Shown here: piece by piece, positions 47,480-56,266 of the stretch
Position numbering within the stretch: the first letter of the stretch is position 1
How the letters are laid out: each line of letters starts with the position of its first letter
Assembly: GCF_006439015.1 (NCBI RefSeq)
Contig: NZ_RCZG01000014.1
Span: 62,001 to 126,000 of the forward strand
Direction of reading: 5' to 3'
Source: Mycolicibacterium hodleri
GTDB taxonomy: Bacteria; Actinomycetota; Actinomycetes; Mycobacteriales; Mycobacteriaceae
Length of the DNA: 64,000 bases
Notes under the pieces: generated by a model
Database searches by the model: none
Seen by the model: only the letters and a program-made list of their open reading frames with translations
Told to the model about the DNA's origin: nothing
Translations under genes and position numbers: made by a program

Positions 47480-48795
47480 CTGTACTCACTCAACCGTGGC
47501 CAGAGCCCCAGCGCCACTGCGATCGCCGCGATGATGCTGAGCACCGCCGCACCGACCGTGGCACCCGACAACACCCGTCGTGCATTGACGATGTCGTTGC
47601 GCAACTGCTGACGGCTCTCCGCGATGCCCTTCGTGAGGGCGGCGTCGAGCTTGTCGAAGGCGGGGGTGGAGTCGTCCTCGCCGGTGCCGAGTGCCACCTG
47701 GGTCGCGGCCTGGTAGTTGCCGACCGCGATGTAGGCGTTGATCCGGTCATCGGCGGCCCGCCAGAGTCGCAGCAGCCGTTCGGCGTCGGCCAGATCGACC
47801 TTGTCGATGGCGTCGTCGCGCCCCAGATACTCGGCGAGCTGCTGCTGCATCGTGTCGATGCGCTGGTAGTAGGACTGCTTGCGGACGCCTTCGTCGCCGC
47901 GGCGGATTAGGGAGAGGGTCTCGTCCGCACGCGCTTGCTGCGCGGTGATCGCCATCGTCGTGACCGTCTTCAGGGATTCGGCCGCCGTGCTCTTGGCGCT
48001 GCGACTGTCGGCGGTGGAGATCGTCAGGGCGGTGCCTACCCAGACGATCATGATGAGCACCGCCAGGCCGCCCGCGACGAAGCCGATGTTCACGCGTCGG
48101 CGGGTGCGCCGCGCCAGCCACCGGTTCGCGAACGCACCGAACATCAGGGTCGCCAGCACCACGAGAATGACGGGCGCGGGGATTCTGGTCGACGCGGTCG
48201 TTTCGATGTCGACCTGCTTGCTGGTCTCCTCGTACAGCCGTTGGGCGTCGGGCAGGATCTGCGTCTGCATCAGGGACGACGCCTCCGACAGGTACGACGA
48301 CCCGACGGGATTTCCGGCGCGATTGTTGGTACGCGCCGTCTCGACCAAGCCCGTGTACACGGCGAGCTGTGCGTTGATCTGTCCGAGCAGCTGGACCATC
48401 ACGTCATCGGTGAGGCCGCTCGAGGCTCGGGTCACGGCAACCGAGGCGTCGGTGATCGCCTGCTCGTAGCGCTGCCGGACGGCTTGAGGCTCGGCGCCCG
48501 AGATGAAGGCCGTCGCGGCGGCGGCGTCCGCGACCGACAGGGTCGTATACAGCTGCCCGCCCGCGAACGCGAGGGGTTCGGTGTGATCCAGCACGTTGGT
48601 CAGTGCCTGCTGGCGGCCGTTGATGGTCGTCGACGTCGCGAAGGCACACGCGATCACCAATGCGGAGAGGACGAATCCGATCGTGAGGATCCGGCCGGGA
48701 GTCGTCCAGAGGAACCACCATCGCGTGTGCGCTGGTCTGGGCTGTGAGCGGGACGCAAGGGGCTCGGTGGAAGGGTGCGCCAACTCCACCGTCAC
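47476..48795 (-). CDS. glnX: Transmembrane sensor GlnX
   Basis: A 439-residue membrane protein with helices near residues 28-50, 190-210, 225-245 and 410-435 and two external helical domains, similar in plan to chemoreceptor-type sensors. It is the Rv0412c counterpart, which links GlnH ligand binding to PknG activity. A longer frame to 48933 exists, but GTG at 48795 gives the known size and begins MTVELAHP-like. The stop overlaps glnH (ATGA). The promoter should lie in 48796-48949, where I see no clear box. Confidence 0.92.
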   Translation of the reverse strand: MTVELAHPSTEPLASRSQPRPAHTRWWFLWTTPGRILTIGFVLSALVIACAFATSTTINGRQQALTNVLDHTEPLAFAGGQLYTTLSVADAAAATAFISGAEPQAVRQRYEQAITDASVAVTRASSGLTDDVMVQLLGQINAQLAVYTGLVETARTNNRAGNPVGSSYLSEASSLMQTQILPDAQRLYEETSKQVDIETTASTRIPAPVILVVLATLMFGAFANRWLARRTRRRVNIGFVAGGLAVLIMIVWVGTALTISTADSRSAKSTAAESLKTVTTMAITAQQARADETLSLIRRGDEGVRKQSYYQRIDTMQQQLAEYLGRDDAIDKVDLADAERLLRLWRAADDRINAYIAVGNYQAATQVALGTGEDDSTPAFDKLDAALTKGIAESRQQLRNDIVNARRVLSGATVGAAVLSIIAAIAVALGLWPRLSEYR

Positions 48796-48949
48796 CTGTG
48801 CGCGGACCTCTGCTTTCGGCGTTCTTTCCCGACTTCCCAACTGTAAAGGAATTCTAAGAGCAGGGGGCGGGACGCGCGGAACAATCGAGGACACCGACCG
48901 ACGAATCCTGCTGCCGAGTGCAGCGCGGCCCAAAAGACCCGTTGAGCCC

Positions 48950-48955
48950 TATCCT
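48950..48955 (+). promoter_or_regulatory. Candidate -10 (TATCCT), leaderless start
   Basis: TATCCT ends 6 nt before the GTG at 48962 of mutT3 and selects that start among several upstream in-frame codons. Confidence 0.55.
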
Positions 48956-48961
48956 GAAATC

Positions 48962-49459
48962 GTGCGTGGTGACGGGGACGGCTGGGTGAGTTCGACCGAC
49001 GGTGCGCATTTCTGGGGTCTGCATGGCGCGGCGGGTCTGCTGCTGCGCGCGCCGCGCCCGGACGGGAGCGCCGCGGTACTGCTCCAGCATCGAGCGCCGT
49101 GGAGCCATCAGGGAGGCACGTGGGGCTTGCCGGGCGGTGCTCGTGACAGTCACGAGACCGTCGAGCAGGCTGCCGTTCGCGAGGCGCACGAGGAAGCCGG
49201 CCTGACGTCGGACCAGCTGGTGGTCCGACGTGAGGTGGTGACCTTCGAGCCCAAGGGCGTGTCCTGGACCTACACCACGGTGATCGCCGACGCGCCGGAG
49301 CCGTTGCGCACCGTGCCCAACCGGGAGAGCTCCGAGCTGCGCTGGGTCGCCGAGGACGAGGTCCTCGATCTGCCCCTGCACCCTGGCTTCGCCGCCAGCT
49401 GGGAGCGGTTGCGCTCCGAGTCGGCAGCTTTGCCGTTTCAGCTCAATCGCGAGCCGTGA
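48962..49459 (+). CDS. mutT3: NUDIX hydrolase MutT3
   Basis: A 165-residue NUDIX protein. The Nudix box runs from GGARDSHETVEQAAVREAHE into EAGL, with the metal-binding REAHEEAGL glutamates intact. It corresponds to M. tuberculosis MutT3 (Rv0413), which acts on 8-oxo-dGTP/8-oxo-GTP-type or related nucleotides. A much longer frame extends upstream over the glnX promoter; TATCCT 6 nt before this GTG decides the start. Its end overlaps convergent thiE by 17 nt. Confidence 0.9.
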   Translation: MRGDGDGWVSSTDGAHFWGLHGAAGLLLRAPRPDGSAAVLLQHRAPWSHQGGTWGLPGGARDSHETVEQAAVREAHEEAGLTSDQLVVRREVVTFEPKGVSWTYTTVIADAPEPLRTVPNRESSELRWVAEDEVLDLPLHPGFAASWERLRSESAALPFQLNREP

Positions 49460-50138
49460 GGTTAGCCCTCAACTCACGTGCGGCTGCGGTGGGATCCTCG
49501 GCTGCGGTGATGGCTCGCACCACCACGATGCGGCGGGCCCCCGCGTCCAGCACCTCGGAGAGCCGACCCGAGTCGATGCCGCCGATGGCGAACCACGGCT
49601 TCTCGACGCCCAGTTCGGCCGCCATGCGGACGAGGTCGAGCCCCGGTGCCGTGCGCCCGGGTTTCGTCGGTGTGGGCCAGCACGGGCCGACGCAGAAGTA
49701 GTCGACGGCTCCAAGATCTGCATCGGCGGCGGCTGCTCGGACCTGGTCCGCGTCATGCGTGGACCGTCCGATCAGCGGGCCCGCTCCGATGATGTCGCGG
49801 GCCAACGGCAGCGGCAGGTCGTCCTGGCCGAGGTGAAGCACGTCGGCACCGGCGGCTCTGGCGATGTCGGCGCGGTCGTTGACGGCGAACAGGGCACCGT
49901 GTCTGCGCGCCGCGTCGGCGAGCACCTCGAGCGCGGCGAGCTCGCCGCGGGCCTCCAAGGCGCCGAACTGCTTCTCGCCCGCCGAGCCCTTGTCGCGGAG
50001 CTGGATGACGTCGACCCCACCCGCGAGCGCGGCATCGGCGAACTCGGCAAGGTCGCCGCGTTCGCGCCGGGCGTCGGTGCACAGATAGAGCCGGGCCGTC
50101 GTGAGGCGCCGTCGAAGGTCTCCCAAGGCTTCAGGCAT
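49443..50138 (-). CDS. thiE: Thiamine-phosphate synthase
   Basis: A 231-residue TIM-barrel enzyme joining hydroxymethylpyrimidine diphosphate and thiazole phosphate to thiamine phosphate. IQLRDKGSAGEKQ, VNDRADIA, LHLGQDDL and the C-terminal FAIGGID and VVRAIT are family motifs for substrate and phosphate binding. The frame reaches 50183, but ATG 50138 follows a TAACCT -10 by 7 nt and gives close to the usual length (Rv0414c 222 aa). It is divergent from thiO and does not include the TPP riboswitch in its message. Confidence 0.95.
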   Translation of the reverse strand: MPEALGDLRRRLTTARLYLCTDARRERGDLAEFADAALAGGVDVIQLRDKGSAGEKQFGALEARGELAALEVLADAARRHGALFAVNDRADIARAAGADVLHLGQDDLPLPLARDIIGAGPLIGRSTHDADQVRAAAADADLGAVDYFCVGPCWPTPTKPGRTAPGLDLVRMAAELGVEKPWFAIGGIDSGRLSEVLDAGARRIVVVRAITAAEDPTAAARELRANLTARD

Positions 50139-50145
50139 GCCGCGA

Positions 50146-50151
50146 AGGTTA
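50146..50151 (-). promoter_or_regulatory. Candidate -10 (TAACCT) of thiE, leaderless start
   Basis: Minus-strand TAACCT ends 7 nt before the thiE ATG at 50138. Confidence 0.5.
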
Positions 50152-50177
50152 GCGACCGGCGAGTACCCTTGAGCACG

Positions 50178-50270
50178 CGACACGGGAGTCCCGGAATCGG
50201 GGGCTGAGAGTGGGTGCGGATGTCACCCTTACCGTTACACCTGATCCGGGTCATGCCGGCGTAGGAAGGA
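50178..50270 (+). ncRNA. TPP riboswitch (THI element)
   Basis: The thiamine pyrophosphate aptamer core is seen: GGGGCTGAGAG, then ACCCTTAC, ACCTGATCCGGGTCATG and CCGGCGTAGGAAGG. It ends 7 nt before the thiO start codon and its last helix leads into the ribosome-binding region (AGGAAAGGGA), so control is probably at translation start: thiamine pyrophosphate binding would hide the site and turn off thiO-thiS-thiG. Confidence 0.93.
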
Positions 50271-50277
50271 AAGGGAA

Positions 50278-51297
50278 TTGCGTACGCAGCAGGCCGGGCG
50301 ATCGTTGGCCGTCATCGGTGGGGGCGTCATCGGATTGTCGGTGGCTCGCCGAGCGGCGCTCGACGGCTGGATCGTGCGCGTGCACCGGACCGAAGCGCAC
50401 GGCGCCTCCTGGGTGGCGGGCGGCATGTTGGCGCCCCACAGCGAGGCGTGGCCGGGCGAGGAGCGGCTACTGCAGATCGGGTTGGCCTCACTGCAGATGT
50501 GGCACCGGGATTTTCTCCAAGGACTTCCCCCCGACGTCGTCACCGCCCGTGGGTCGCTGGTGGTCGCCGTCGACCGTGCCGATGCGGTGGACCTGGCCAC
50601 CACCGGGGAATGGCTTGCGACTCAGGGGCATCCGGTGACGATGACCAGTGTTGCGCGTGACCTGGAGCCGCTGCTGGGTCAGAGCATCCGGCACGGATTC
50701 TTGGCGGAAACCGAACTGGCCGTGGATAATCGCGCTCTTGTCGATGCGCTGGCAGGGTTATGCGCGAGCCTCGGCGTCACGTGGGCGCCACCGGTACGCT
50801 CGTTGGACGAGGCGCGGGACGCCGACGTCGTGGTGATCGCCAACGGCATCGATGCGCCGTCGCTGTGGCCCGGGCTGCCGGTCCGACCCGTGAAGGGCGA
50901 GGTGCTGAGGTTGCGGTGGCGTCGTGGCTGTATGCCGTTGCCGCAGAGGGTTATTCGAGCAAGAGTTCATGGCCGCCAGGTATATCTGGTGCCTCGCGCC
51001 GACGGCGTGGTAGTTGGAGCGACGCAGTACGAGCACGGCAGGGACACCGCCCCCACCGTCGCCGGCGTCCGCCAACTGCTCGACGATGCGTGCGAGGTGA
51101 TGCCTGCGCTCGGAGAGTATGAGCTCGCCGAGTGCGCCGCGGGCCTGCGCCCGATGACCCCGGACAACCTGCCCGTCGTCGGCAGGCTCGACGAGCGCAC
51201 TCTGGTCGCGGCAGGTCACGGCCGGTCGGGTTTTCTATTGGCGCCATGGACCGCCGAGACGATCGCTGCCGAGTTGAAGGTAGGTGTGCCCGCATGA
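50278..51297 (+). CDS. thiO: Glycine oxidase ThiO
   Basis: A 339-residue FAD enzyme of the D-amino-acid oxidase family that oxidises glycine to iminoacetic acid for thiazole synthesis. IGGGVIGLSVARR near residues 13-25 binds FAD, ASWVAGGMLAPHSEA is the ThiO signature, and AAGHGRSGFLLAPW near the C-terminus closes the FAD site. Start is TTG at 50278, placed after the TPP riboswitch and an AGGAAAGGGA ribosome-binding site. Its stop overlaps thiS (ATGA). Confidence 0.95.
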   Translation: MRTQQAGRSLAVIGGGVIGLSVARRAALDGWIVRVHRTEAHGASWVAGGMLAPHSEAWPGEERLLQIGLASLQMWHRDFLQGLPPDVVTARGSLVVAVDRADAVDLATTGEWLATQGHPVTMTSVARDLEPLLGQSIRHGFLAETELAVDNRALVDALAGLCASLGVTWAPPVRSLDEARDADVVVIANGIDAPSLWPGLPVRPVKGEVLRLRWRRGCMPLPQRVIRARVHGRQVYLVPRADGVVVGATQYEHGRDTAPTVAGVRQLLDDACEVMPALGEYELAECAAGLRPMTPDNLPVVGRLDERTLVAAGHGRSGFLLAPWTAETIAAELKVGVPA

Positions 51298-51491
51298 AGG
51301 TTTTGGTGAACGACGAGTCGGTCGAGGTCGAGGACCGCACGAGCGTCTCGGATCTCCTGGCCAAACTGGGCATGCCGGACAAGGGCATCGCCGTCGCGGT
51401 CGACTGGGCGGTGATCCCGCGTTCGGAGTGGCACCTGGCGCTCTCAGATGGTGCGAAGGTCGAAGTGGTGACGGCGGTGCAGGGTGGCTGA
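51294..51491 (+). CDS. thiS: Sulfur carrier protein ThiS
   Basis: A 65-residue ubiquitin-fold sulfur carrier ending in Gly-Gly (TAVQGG), the residues adenylated and then converted to a thiocarboxylate that donates sulfur to the thiazole ring. The start overlaps thiO (ATGA) and thiG starts inside its last codons. It corresponds to Rv0416. No thiF is in the window, so activation must come from elsewhere, for example a MoeB/ThiF-type protein. Confidence 0.95.
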   Translation: MKVLVNDESVEVEDRTSVSDLLAKLGMPDKGIAVAVDWAVIPRSEWHLALSDGAKVEVVTAVQGG

Positions 51492-52281
51492 CTCGGCGGG
51501 CAGGAGCGGAGCGACCGGGGATTTGGGCTCGAAGTTGATGATCGCAGGCCGGAGCTTTGGTTCGCGGCTCATCCTCGGGACTGGCGGCGCGGCCAACCTT
51601 GCGGTGCTGGAGGAGGCGCTCGTCGCCTCGGGAACCGAGCTGACCACCGTCGCGATGCGCCGAGTCGACGCCGACGGTGGCACGGGTGTGCTGGATCTGC
51701 TGAACCGGTTGGGCATCACGCCGCTGCCCAACACGGCGGGCTGCCGGGGTGCGGCCGAAGCGGTGCTGACGGCTCAGTTGGCCCGTGAGGCGCTCAAGAC
51801 CGACTGGGTAAAGCTTGAGGTCATTGCCGACGAACGCACTCTGCTGCCCGACGGCATCGAACTGGTCAGGGCTGCAGAACAACTGGTCGACGATGGATTC
51901 ATCGTGATGGCGTACACCAATGACGACCCAGTGCTGGCCCGGCGCCTCGAGGACATCGGGTGCGCGGCGGTGATGCCGCTGGGCTCGCCGATCGGAACCG
52001 GCCTGGGCATCGCGAATCCGCACAACATCGAGATGATCGTCGAGCGGGCAGGAGTACCCGTCGTGCTCGACGCGGGTATCGGCACCGCGAGCGATGCAGC
52101 GCAGGCAATGGAACTCGGTTGCGACGCAGTCCTGCTGGCGACCGCCGTCACCAGGGCCGCCGACCCCCCCATGATGGCGGCGGCCATGGCGGCCGCGGTC
52201 ACGGCCGGCAGGTTGGCCCGCCACGCCGGACGGATACCCAAGCGGTTCTGGGCGCAGGCCTCGAGCCCGGCCACCCAATGA
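51484..52281 (+). CDS. thiG: Thiazole synthase ThiG
   Basis: A 265-residue TIM-barrel enzyme forming the thiazole phosphate from deoxyxylulose phosphate, iminoacetate and ThiS thiocarboxylate. WVKLEVI holds the Schiff-base lysine, PLGSPIGTGLGI and VVLDAGIGTASDAAQAMELG are signature loops. GTG start overlaps thiS by 8 nt. It overlaps the next gene (GDSL hydrolase) as ATGA, so that gene is likely co-transcribed and may also respond to the TPP riboswitch. Confidence 0.96.
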   Translation: MADSAGRSGATGDLGSKLMIAGRSFGSRLILGTGGAANLAVLEEALVASGTELTTVAMRRVDADGGTGVLDLLNRLGITPLPNTAGCRGAAEAVLTAQLAREALKTDWVKLEVIADERTLLPDGIELVRAAEQLVDDGFIVMAYTNDDPVLARRLEDIGCAAVMPLGSPIGTGLGIANPHNIEMIVERAGVPVVLDAGIGTASDAAQAMELGCDAVLLATAVTRAADPPMMAAAMAAAVTAGRLARHAGRIPKRFWAQASSPATQ

Positions 52282-53045
52282 CGGGGCGGTACGTCGCGCT
52301 GGGCTCGTCGATGGCGGCTGGCCCCGGCATCAGGCCCAGGGCCGACTCACCCACGGGCGCCGGGCGTTCGGCCGTCAACTACGCCCACCTCGTCGCCGAC
52401 CGGCTGTCGTACGATCTCGCCGATGTAACGTTCTCGGGAGCCACCACCGCGAACCTCCTCAGCGAGCGGCAGCGCGGCACACCGCCGCAGATCGAGGCCC
52501 TCGACGGCACGGAGAGTCTGGTCACGGTGACGATCGGCGGCAACGACGTCGGCTACGTCCCGTTGCTGTTCGCCGCGGGCCTACCCCGGTGGACGCGATC
52601 GCTGCCGTTACTCGGCCGACGCCTCGGCGACTTGCTCGACCCCACCGCGCTCGACCGCGCCCTGGTTGCCGTGGAGGAATCGTTGAGGAACGTGGGCCGG
52701 GAGGTGCGGCAGCGGGCTCCGCGCGCGACCGTGCTGTTCGTCGACTACTTGACTCTGCTGCCTCCCGCCGGCACGCCCGCGTCGCCGCTGAACGGCCTCG
52801 ACACCGCGCTCGGCCGCCGGGTGGCCGACACGCTCGAGCGACTCACCGGGGACGCGGCGAGTGACACCGGCTGCGGCTGGGTCCGAGCCGCGGCCGCCAG
52901 CCGTGAGCACCACGCCTGGTCCTCCGATCCGTGGACGACGAAGTTCGGCCTGCCGGTGCCGGGCCGGGTCGCGCCGTTGCACCCCAATGCGGCAGGCATG
53001 CGGGCGGTCGCCGATCTGATCGTGGCCCGACTTGGCGAGTCCTGA
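52278..53045 (+). CDS. SGNH/GDSL-type hydrolase
   Basis: A 255-residue protein with the SGNH lipase-esterase motifs: block I ALGSSMAAG (Ser nucleophile in GSS rather than GDS), a Gly in block II, block III TIGGNDVGY, and block V PLHPNAAGM with the catalytic His. No signal peptide is seen, so a cytoplasmic esterase is likely; target unknown. The ATG overlaps the thiG stop. Its link to thiamine genes is positional and may be mere operon sharing. Confidence 0.87.
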   Translation: MTGRYVALGSSMAAGPGIRPRADSPTGAGRSAVNYAHLVADRLSYDLADVTFSGATTANLLSERQRGTPPQIEALDGTESLVTVTIGGNDVGYVPLLFAAGLPRWTRSLPLLGRRLGDLLDPTALDRALVAVEESLRNVGREVRQRAPRATVLFVDYLTLLPPAGTPASPLNGLDTALGRRVADTLERLTGDAASDTGCGWVRAAAASREHHAWSSDPWTTKFGLPVPGRVAPLHPNAAGMRAVADLIVARLGES

Positions 53046-53099
53046 GCCCATGTCGATGAATGGGGCCGCCGCCGGGGGACCCGCCGCGCGACGCGTGAC

Positions 53100-53105
53100 T
53101 AACGT
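53100..53105 (+). promoter_or_regulatory. Candidate -10 (TAACGT) of lpqL
   Basis: TAACGT ends 7 nt before the ATG at 53113 and supports that start. Confidence 0.45.
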
Positions 53106-53112
53106 TGGGAGC

Positions 53113-54624
53113 ATGCGGACGAGATCACGGGCGATACTGGCGACGTTGACAGCGGTGGTGTGTGTGATGGGCGTCGCCGGCTGCGGCAGGGAGGCCGCCG
53201 GCCCGGCACCCTCGGCGTCTCCCACTGCGGCATCGCCTCCCGCCACCGACTTCGCGGTGGCGCTGAAGGACCGTGTCGGTGCTGACGCGATGTTGGCGCA
53301 TCTCAAGAAGTTTCAGGAGATCGCCGACGCCAACGGCGGAAACCGGGCTCTCGGCTCGCCCGGGTACGGTGCGAGTGTCGACTACGTCGCCCAGACGTTG
53401 CGGGACAAGGGCTTCGACGTGCAGACCACCGACTTCGACGTCCGGATACCCTTCGCCGACGAGCCCGTCGTGACCGTCGGGGGCCGGCCGGTCAAGGCAG
53501 CGCCGCTCAAGTACACGATAGGGGCGCCCCAGGGCGGCGTCAGTGGACCACTCGTGCCTGCCCGCACCGGACCCAAGCCTGGCTGCGCGGCATCGGATTA
53601 CGACGGCACGGACGTCAAGGGCGCCATCGTCCTCGTGGACCGCGGAGCGTGCCCCTTCGGAGTGAAACAATCCGTCGCCGCCGAACGTGGTGCAGTCGCC
53701 CTCGTCGTGGCGAACAACGTCGAGGGTGACGACATCGGCGGCGGCACGCTGGGAGAGAGCACCGACGTCAAGATCCCGGTGGTCAGCATCTCCAAGGCCG
53801 AGGGGGCCCGCCTTCGGCAGAGCCCCGCCGCCGCCACCATCGAACTGAATGCGGGCACCCGCATTGACCGCACTCGCAACGTCATCGCACAGACCAAGAC
53901 GGGCTCGCCCCAGAACGTGGTGATGGCGGGCGCCCACCTCGACAGCGTCCCCGAGGGGCCCGGCATCAACGACAACGGCTCCGGCGCGGCGGCGATCTTG
54001 GAAACCGCTGTGCAACTGGGTAGTTCACCGCAGGTGAAGAACGCGGTCCGGTTCGCGTTCTGGGCAGCGGAGGAAGAGGGGCTGGTGGGCTCCACCAAGT
54101 ACGTTGAGACCCTCGACGTCGAGGCGCTCAAGGACATCGCGCTCTACCTGAACTTCGACATGCTCGCGTCGCCCAACCCCGGCTACTTCACCTACGACGG
54201 GAATCAGTCCGCACCCCCGTCGGACAGCGTGCCGCGGGTGCCGGAGGGATCGGCGGGCATCGAGAGACTCTTGACCGGCTATCTCGACGGTGCGGGCAAG
54301 CAAGCGCGCGATACGAGCTTCGACGGGCGCTCCGACTACGACGCCTTCACGCAGGCGGGCATCCCGGCGGGCGGGCTGTTCGCCGGTGCCGAGGAGAAGA
54401 AGAGCGACGACGAGGCGAAGATCTGGGGCGGCGCGGCCAACGAGCCGTTCGATCCCAACTACCACAAGGACTCCGATACCTTCGAGAACCTCGATCGCAC
54501 GGCTCTCGAGATCCAGGGCAAGGGAGTCGCCTACGCCATCGGCGTCTACGCCCAGGACGAATCCGGGCGCAACGGCGTACCCGCACGCGCCGACCGCACC
54601 CGGCACCCAATGACCGAGTCATGA
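53113..54624 (+). CDS. lpqL: M28-family aminopeptidase lipoprotein LpqL
   Basis: A 503-residue secreted lipoprotein with lipobox VAGC. A PA domain (about residues 120-240) sits within an M28 zinc aminopeptidase. The metal and catalytic residues are all in place: His275 (AHLDS), Asp287 (NDNGSG), Glu320-Glu321 (AAEEEG), Asp349 (NFDML) and His451 (YHKDSD). It should cleave N-terminal amino acids from peptides outside the membrane. Length fits M. tuberculosis LpqL (Rv0418). It overlaps the tandem copy by ATGA. Confidence 0.94.
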   Translation: MRTRSRAILATLTAVVCVMGVAGCGREAAGPAPSASPTAASPPATDFAVALKDRVGADAMLAHLKKFQEIADANGGNRALGSPGYGASVDYVAQTLRDKGFDVQTTDFDVRIPFADEPVVTVGGRPVKAAPLKYTIGAPQGGVSGPLVPARTGPKPGCAASDYDGTDVKGAIVLVDRGACPFGVKQSVAAERGAVALVVANNVEGDDIGGGTLGESTDVKIPVVSISKAEGARLRQSPAAATIELNAGTRIDRTRNVIAQTKTGSPQNVVMAGAHLDSVPEGPGINDNGSGAAAILETAVQLGSSPQVKNAVRFAFWAAEEEGLVGSTKYVETLDVEALKDIALYLNFDMLASPNPGYFTYDGNQSAPPSDSVPRVPEGSAGIERLLTGYLDGAGKQARDTSFDGRSDYDAFTQAGIPAGGLFAGAEEKKSDDEAKIWGGAANEPFDPNYHKDSDTFENLDRTALEIQGKGVAYAIGVYAQDESGRNGVPARADRTRHPMTES

Positions 54625-56057
54625 GGAAGGTGCTGGCGCTGGCGTGCCTCCTGTTGGTGACCTCGTGTGCGGCCGCGCAGCAGCCGCCAGCGCCCGTCGC
54701 CGACCCCGCGCGCGCACTGTCCGGCAAGGTGACCGTCGACGGCATGTATCAGCATCTGCAGAAGCTGGCGGACATCGCAGCTGCCAACGGAGACAGTCGG
54801 GCCGACGGCACACCCGGTTTCGACGCCAGTGTGGACTACGTCGCGGGGGTGCTGCGGGACAAAGGTTTTGACGTGCAGACGCCGGAGTTCCAGCGGCTCG
54901 TCATGTCTTCTCCGGGAAAGCCCACCCTCGTCGTGTCGGGCCGCAGTCTTTCGGTCGACCAGGCGTCCCCGCTGGTGACCACTCCGTCGGGCGGGCTCAG
55001 TGCGGTCACCCTGAGGCCTCAGCGGGCAGCCGGGTGCACTGCGGGTGACTATGGATCTGTCGACGTGCGCGGGGCGATCGCCGTCGTCGATGACACGGCG
55101 TGCTCCGTCGTCGACAAGCAGAACGCGGCCGTCGAGAGAGGTGCGGTGGGGGTGCTCGTGGTGAGCGACCCCGGTTCGACCGGCAGTCCCGCGGGCCTGT
55201 TCACGCCAGGGTATTACCGGCAGCTCACCGCGCCGGTGGCCGTGATCGACGAGGTAGCCGACGGTCTACTGCGCCGTACCTCGGCGCCGGTTCGGTTGAC
55301 CCTTAACGCCAAGGGGGCGATCGTGACGTCGCGGAGCGTCGTGGCGCAGACCAAGACCGGTGATCCGCACAACGTGGTCGTCGCGGGCGCCCACCTCGAT
55401 TCTGCGGCGGGCAGCCCGGGTCTCAACAGCAACGGGTCCGGCATCGCCGCAGTATTGGAAACCGCTGTGCAACTTGGTAGTTCGCCGAACATCGCCAACG
55501 CGGTGAGATTCGCCTTCTGGGGATCACCTGACACGGGCCTGCAGGGGTCGTCCACCTACGTCGCGGGGTTGGGCCGCGGGGGGCTCGACGACGTGGCGAT
55601 GTATCTGGACTTCGCGCTGCTGGGTTCCACGAACGCGGGCTACTTCACCCTCGACGGTGATCAGTCCGGCCAACCCAACCCGAATGTCCCCGCCGAGCAG
55701 GTGCCGATCGGGTCGGCGGGTGTCGAGCGAACGCTGGCCGGCTACCTCAACCTGGCCGGTGTGCGGCCGGCCGACCAGCCGCTCGGCCTGTCTGGTGACT
55801 ACAGCGCGTTTCTGCGCGCGGGGATACCGATCGGCGGCATCACCACCGGATCGTCGCAGCGCAAGACGGCGACCCAGGCCCGAATCTGGGGCGGTCGGGC
55901 CGGCGTGCCGTTCGACCCCAATTACCAAACCTCGCGCGACACGATCGCGAACGTCGACCGCGCCACGCTGACGATCACCGGTCCTGCGGTGGCCTTCGCC
56001 GTAGGCACCTACGCGCACTCGACCGAGGGGCCCAACGGAGTTCCCGCTCGAGGTTGA
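54621..56057 (+). CDS. Inactive-looking LpqL paralogue (M28-like lipoprotein)
   Basis: A 478-residue lipoprotein (lipobox VTSC) that aligns along its length with LpqL, including a PA-like region and long identical patches such as LETAVQLGSSP. Of the M28 zinc and catalytic residues only the first His (AHLDS) remains: Asp becomes Ser in GLNSNGSG, the Glu pair becomes Pro-Asp in WGSPDTGL, the next Asp becomes Ala in LDFALL, and the last His becomes Gln in NYQTSRDT. The frame is intact and well conserved otherwise, so it is probably a non-enzymatic binding protein made with LpqL, not a decaying gene. Confidence 0.88.
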   Translation: MRKVLALACLLLVTSCAAAQQPPAPVADPARALSGKVTVDGMYQHLQKLADIAAANGDSRADGTPGFDASVDYVAGVLRDKGFDVQTPEFQRLVMSSPGKPTLVVSGRSLSVDQASPLVTTPSGGLSAVTLRPQRAAGCTAGDYGSVDVRGAIAVVDDTACSVVDKQNAAVERGAVGVLVVSDPGSTGSPAGLFTPGYYRQLTAPVAVIDEVADGLLRRTSAPVRLTLNAKGAIVTSRSVVAQTKTGDPHNVVVAGAHLDSAAGSPGLNSNGSGIAAVLETAVQLGSSPNIANAVRFAFWGSPDTGLQGSSTYVAGLGRGGLDDVAMYLDFALLGSTNAGYFTLDGDQSGQPNPNVPAEQVPIGSAGVERTLAGYLNLAGVRPADQPLGLSGDYSAFLRAGIPIGGITTGSSQRKTATQARIWGGRAGVPFDPNYQTSRDTIANVDRATLTITGPAVAFAVGTYAHSTEGPNGVPARG

Positions 56058-56103
56058 CTCCTAGGAGGTGAGACTTCGTCCCTGGTAGGAACGGGCAACG
56101 CGC

Positions 56104-56256
56104 GTGACGAACTGGTACACGCCGTCCTCGTCGGGAGCCAACGGGCCGGCCCTGCGCGTCGAGCGGATCTGGGAGGGCGCCAGCGAAATTCAGCGAATCA
56201 TCGTGGCGCGTCAGCTGATGAACCGAGGTCCCGCTGCGGTGCTGGAAGGGGCGTGA
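56104..56256 (+). pseudogene. C-terminal relic of an acyl-CoA dehydrogenase
   Basis: A frame of 50 codons ending at TGA reads VERIWEGASEIQRIIVARQL near its end, which is the C-terminal helix of FadE-type acyl-CoA dehydrogenases (the usual form is RIWEGTSEIQR). The preceding 400 or so residues are absent. This fills the gap between the second M28 gene and the small secreted protein gene. Confidence 0.75.
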
Positions 56257-56266
56257 CGCCCAACCG

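Noticed and set aside
46524..47489. Upstream extension of pknG to a 1074-residue protein
   Set aside because: The extra part is out of frame with glnH and lies wholly inside it; the pknG start overlapping the glnH stop gives the known protein length.
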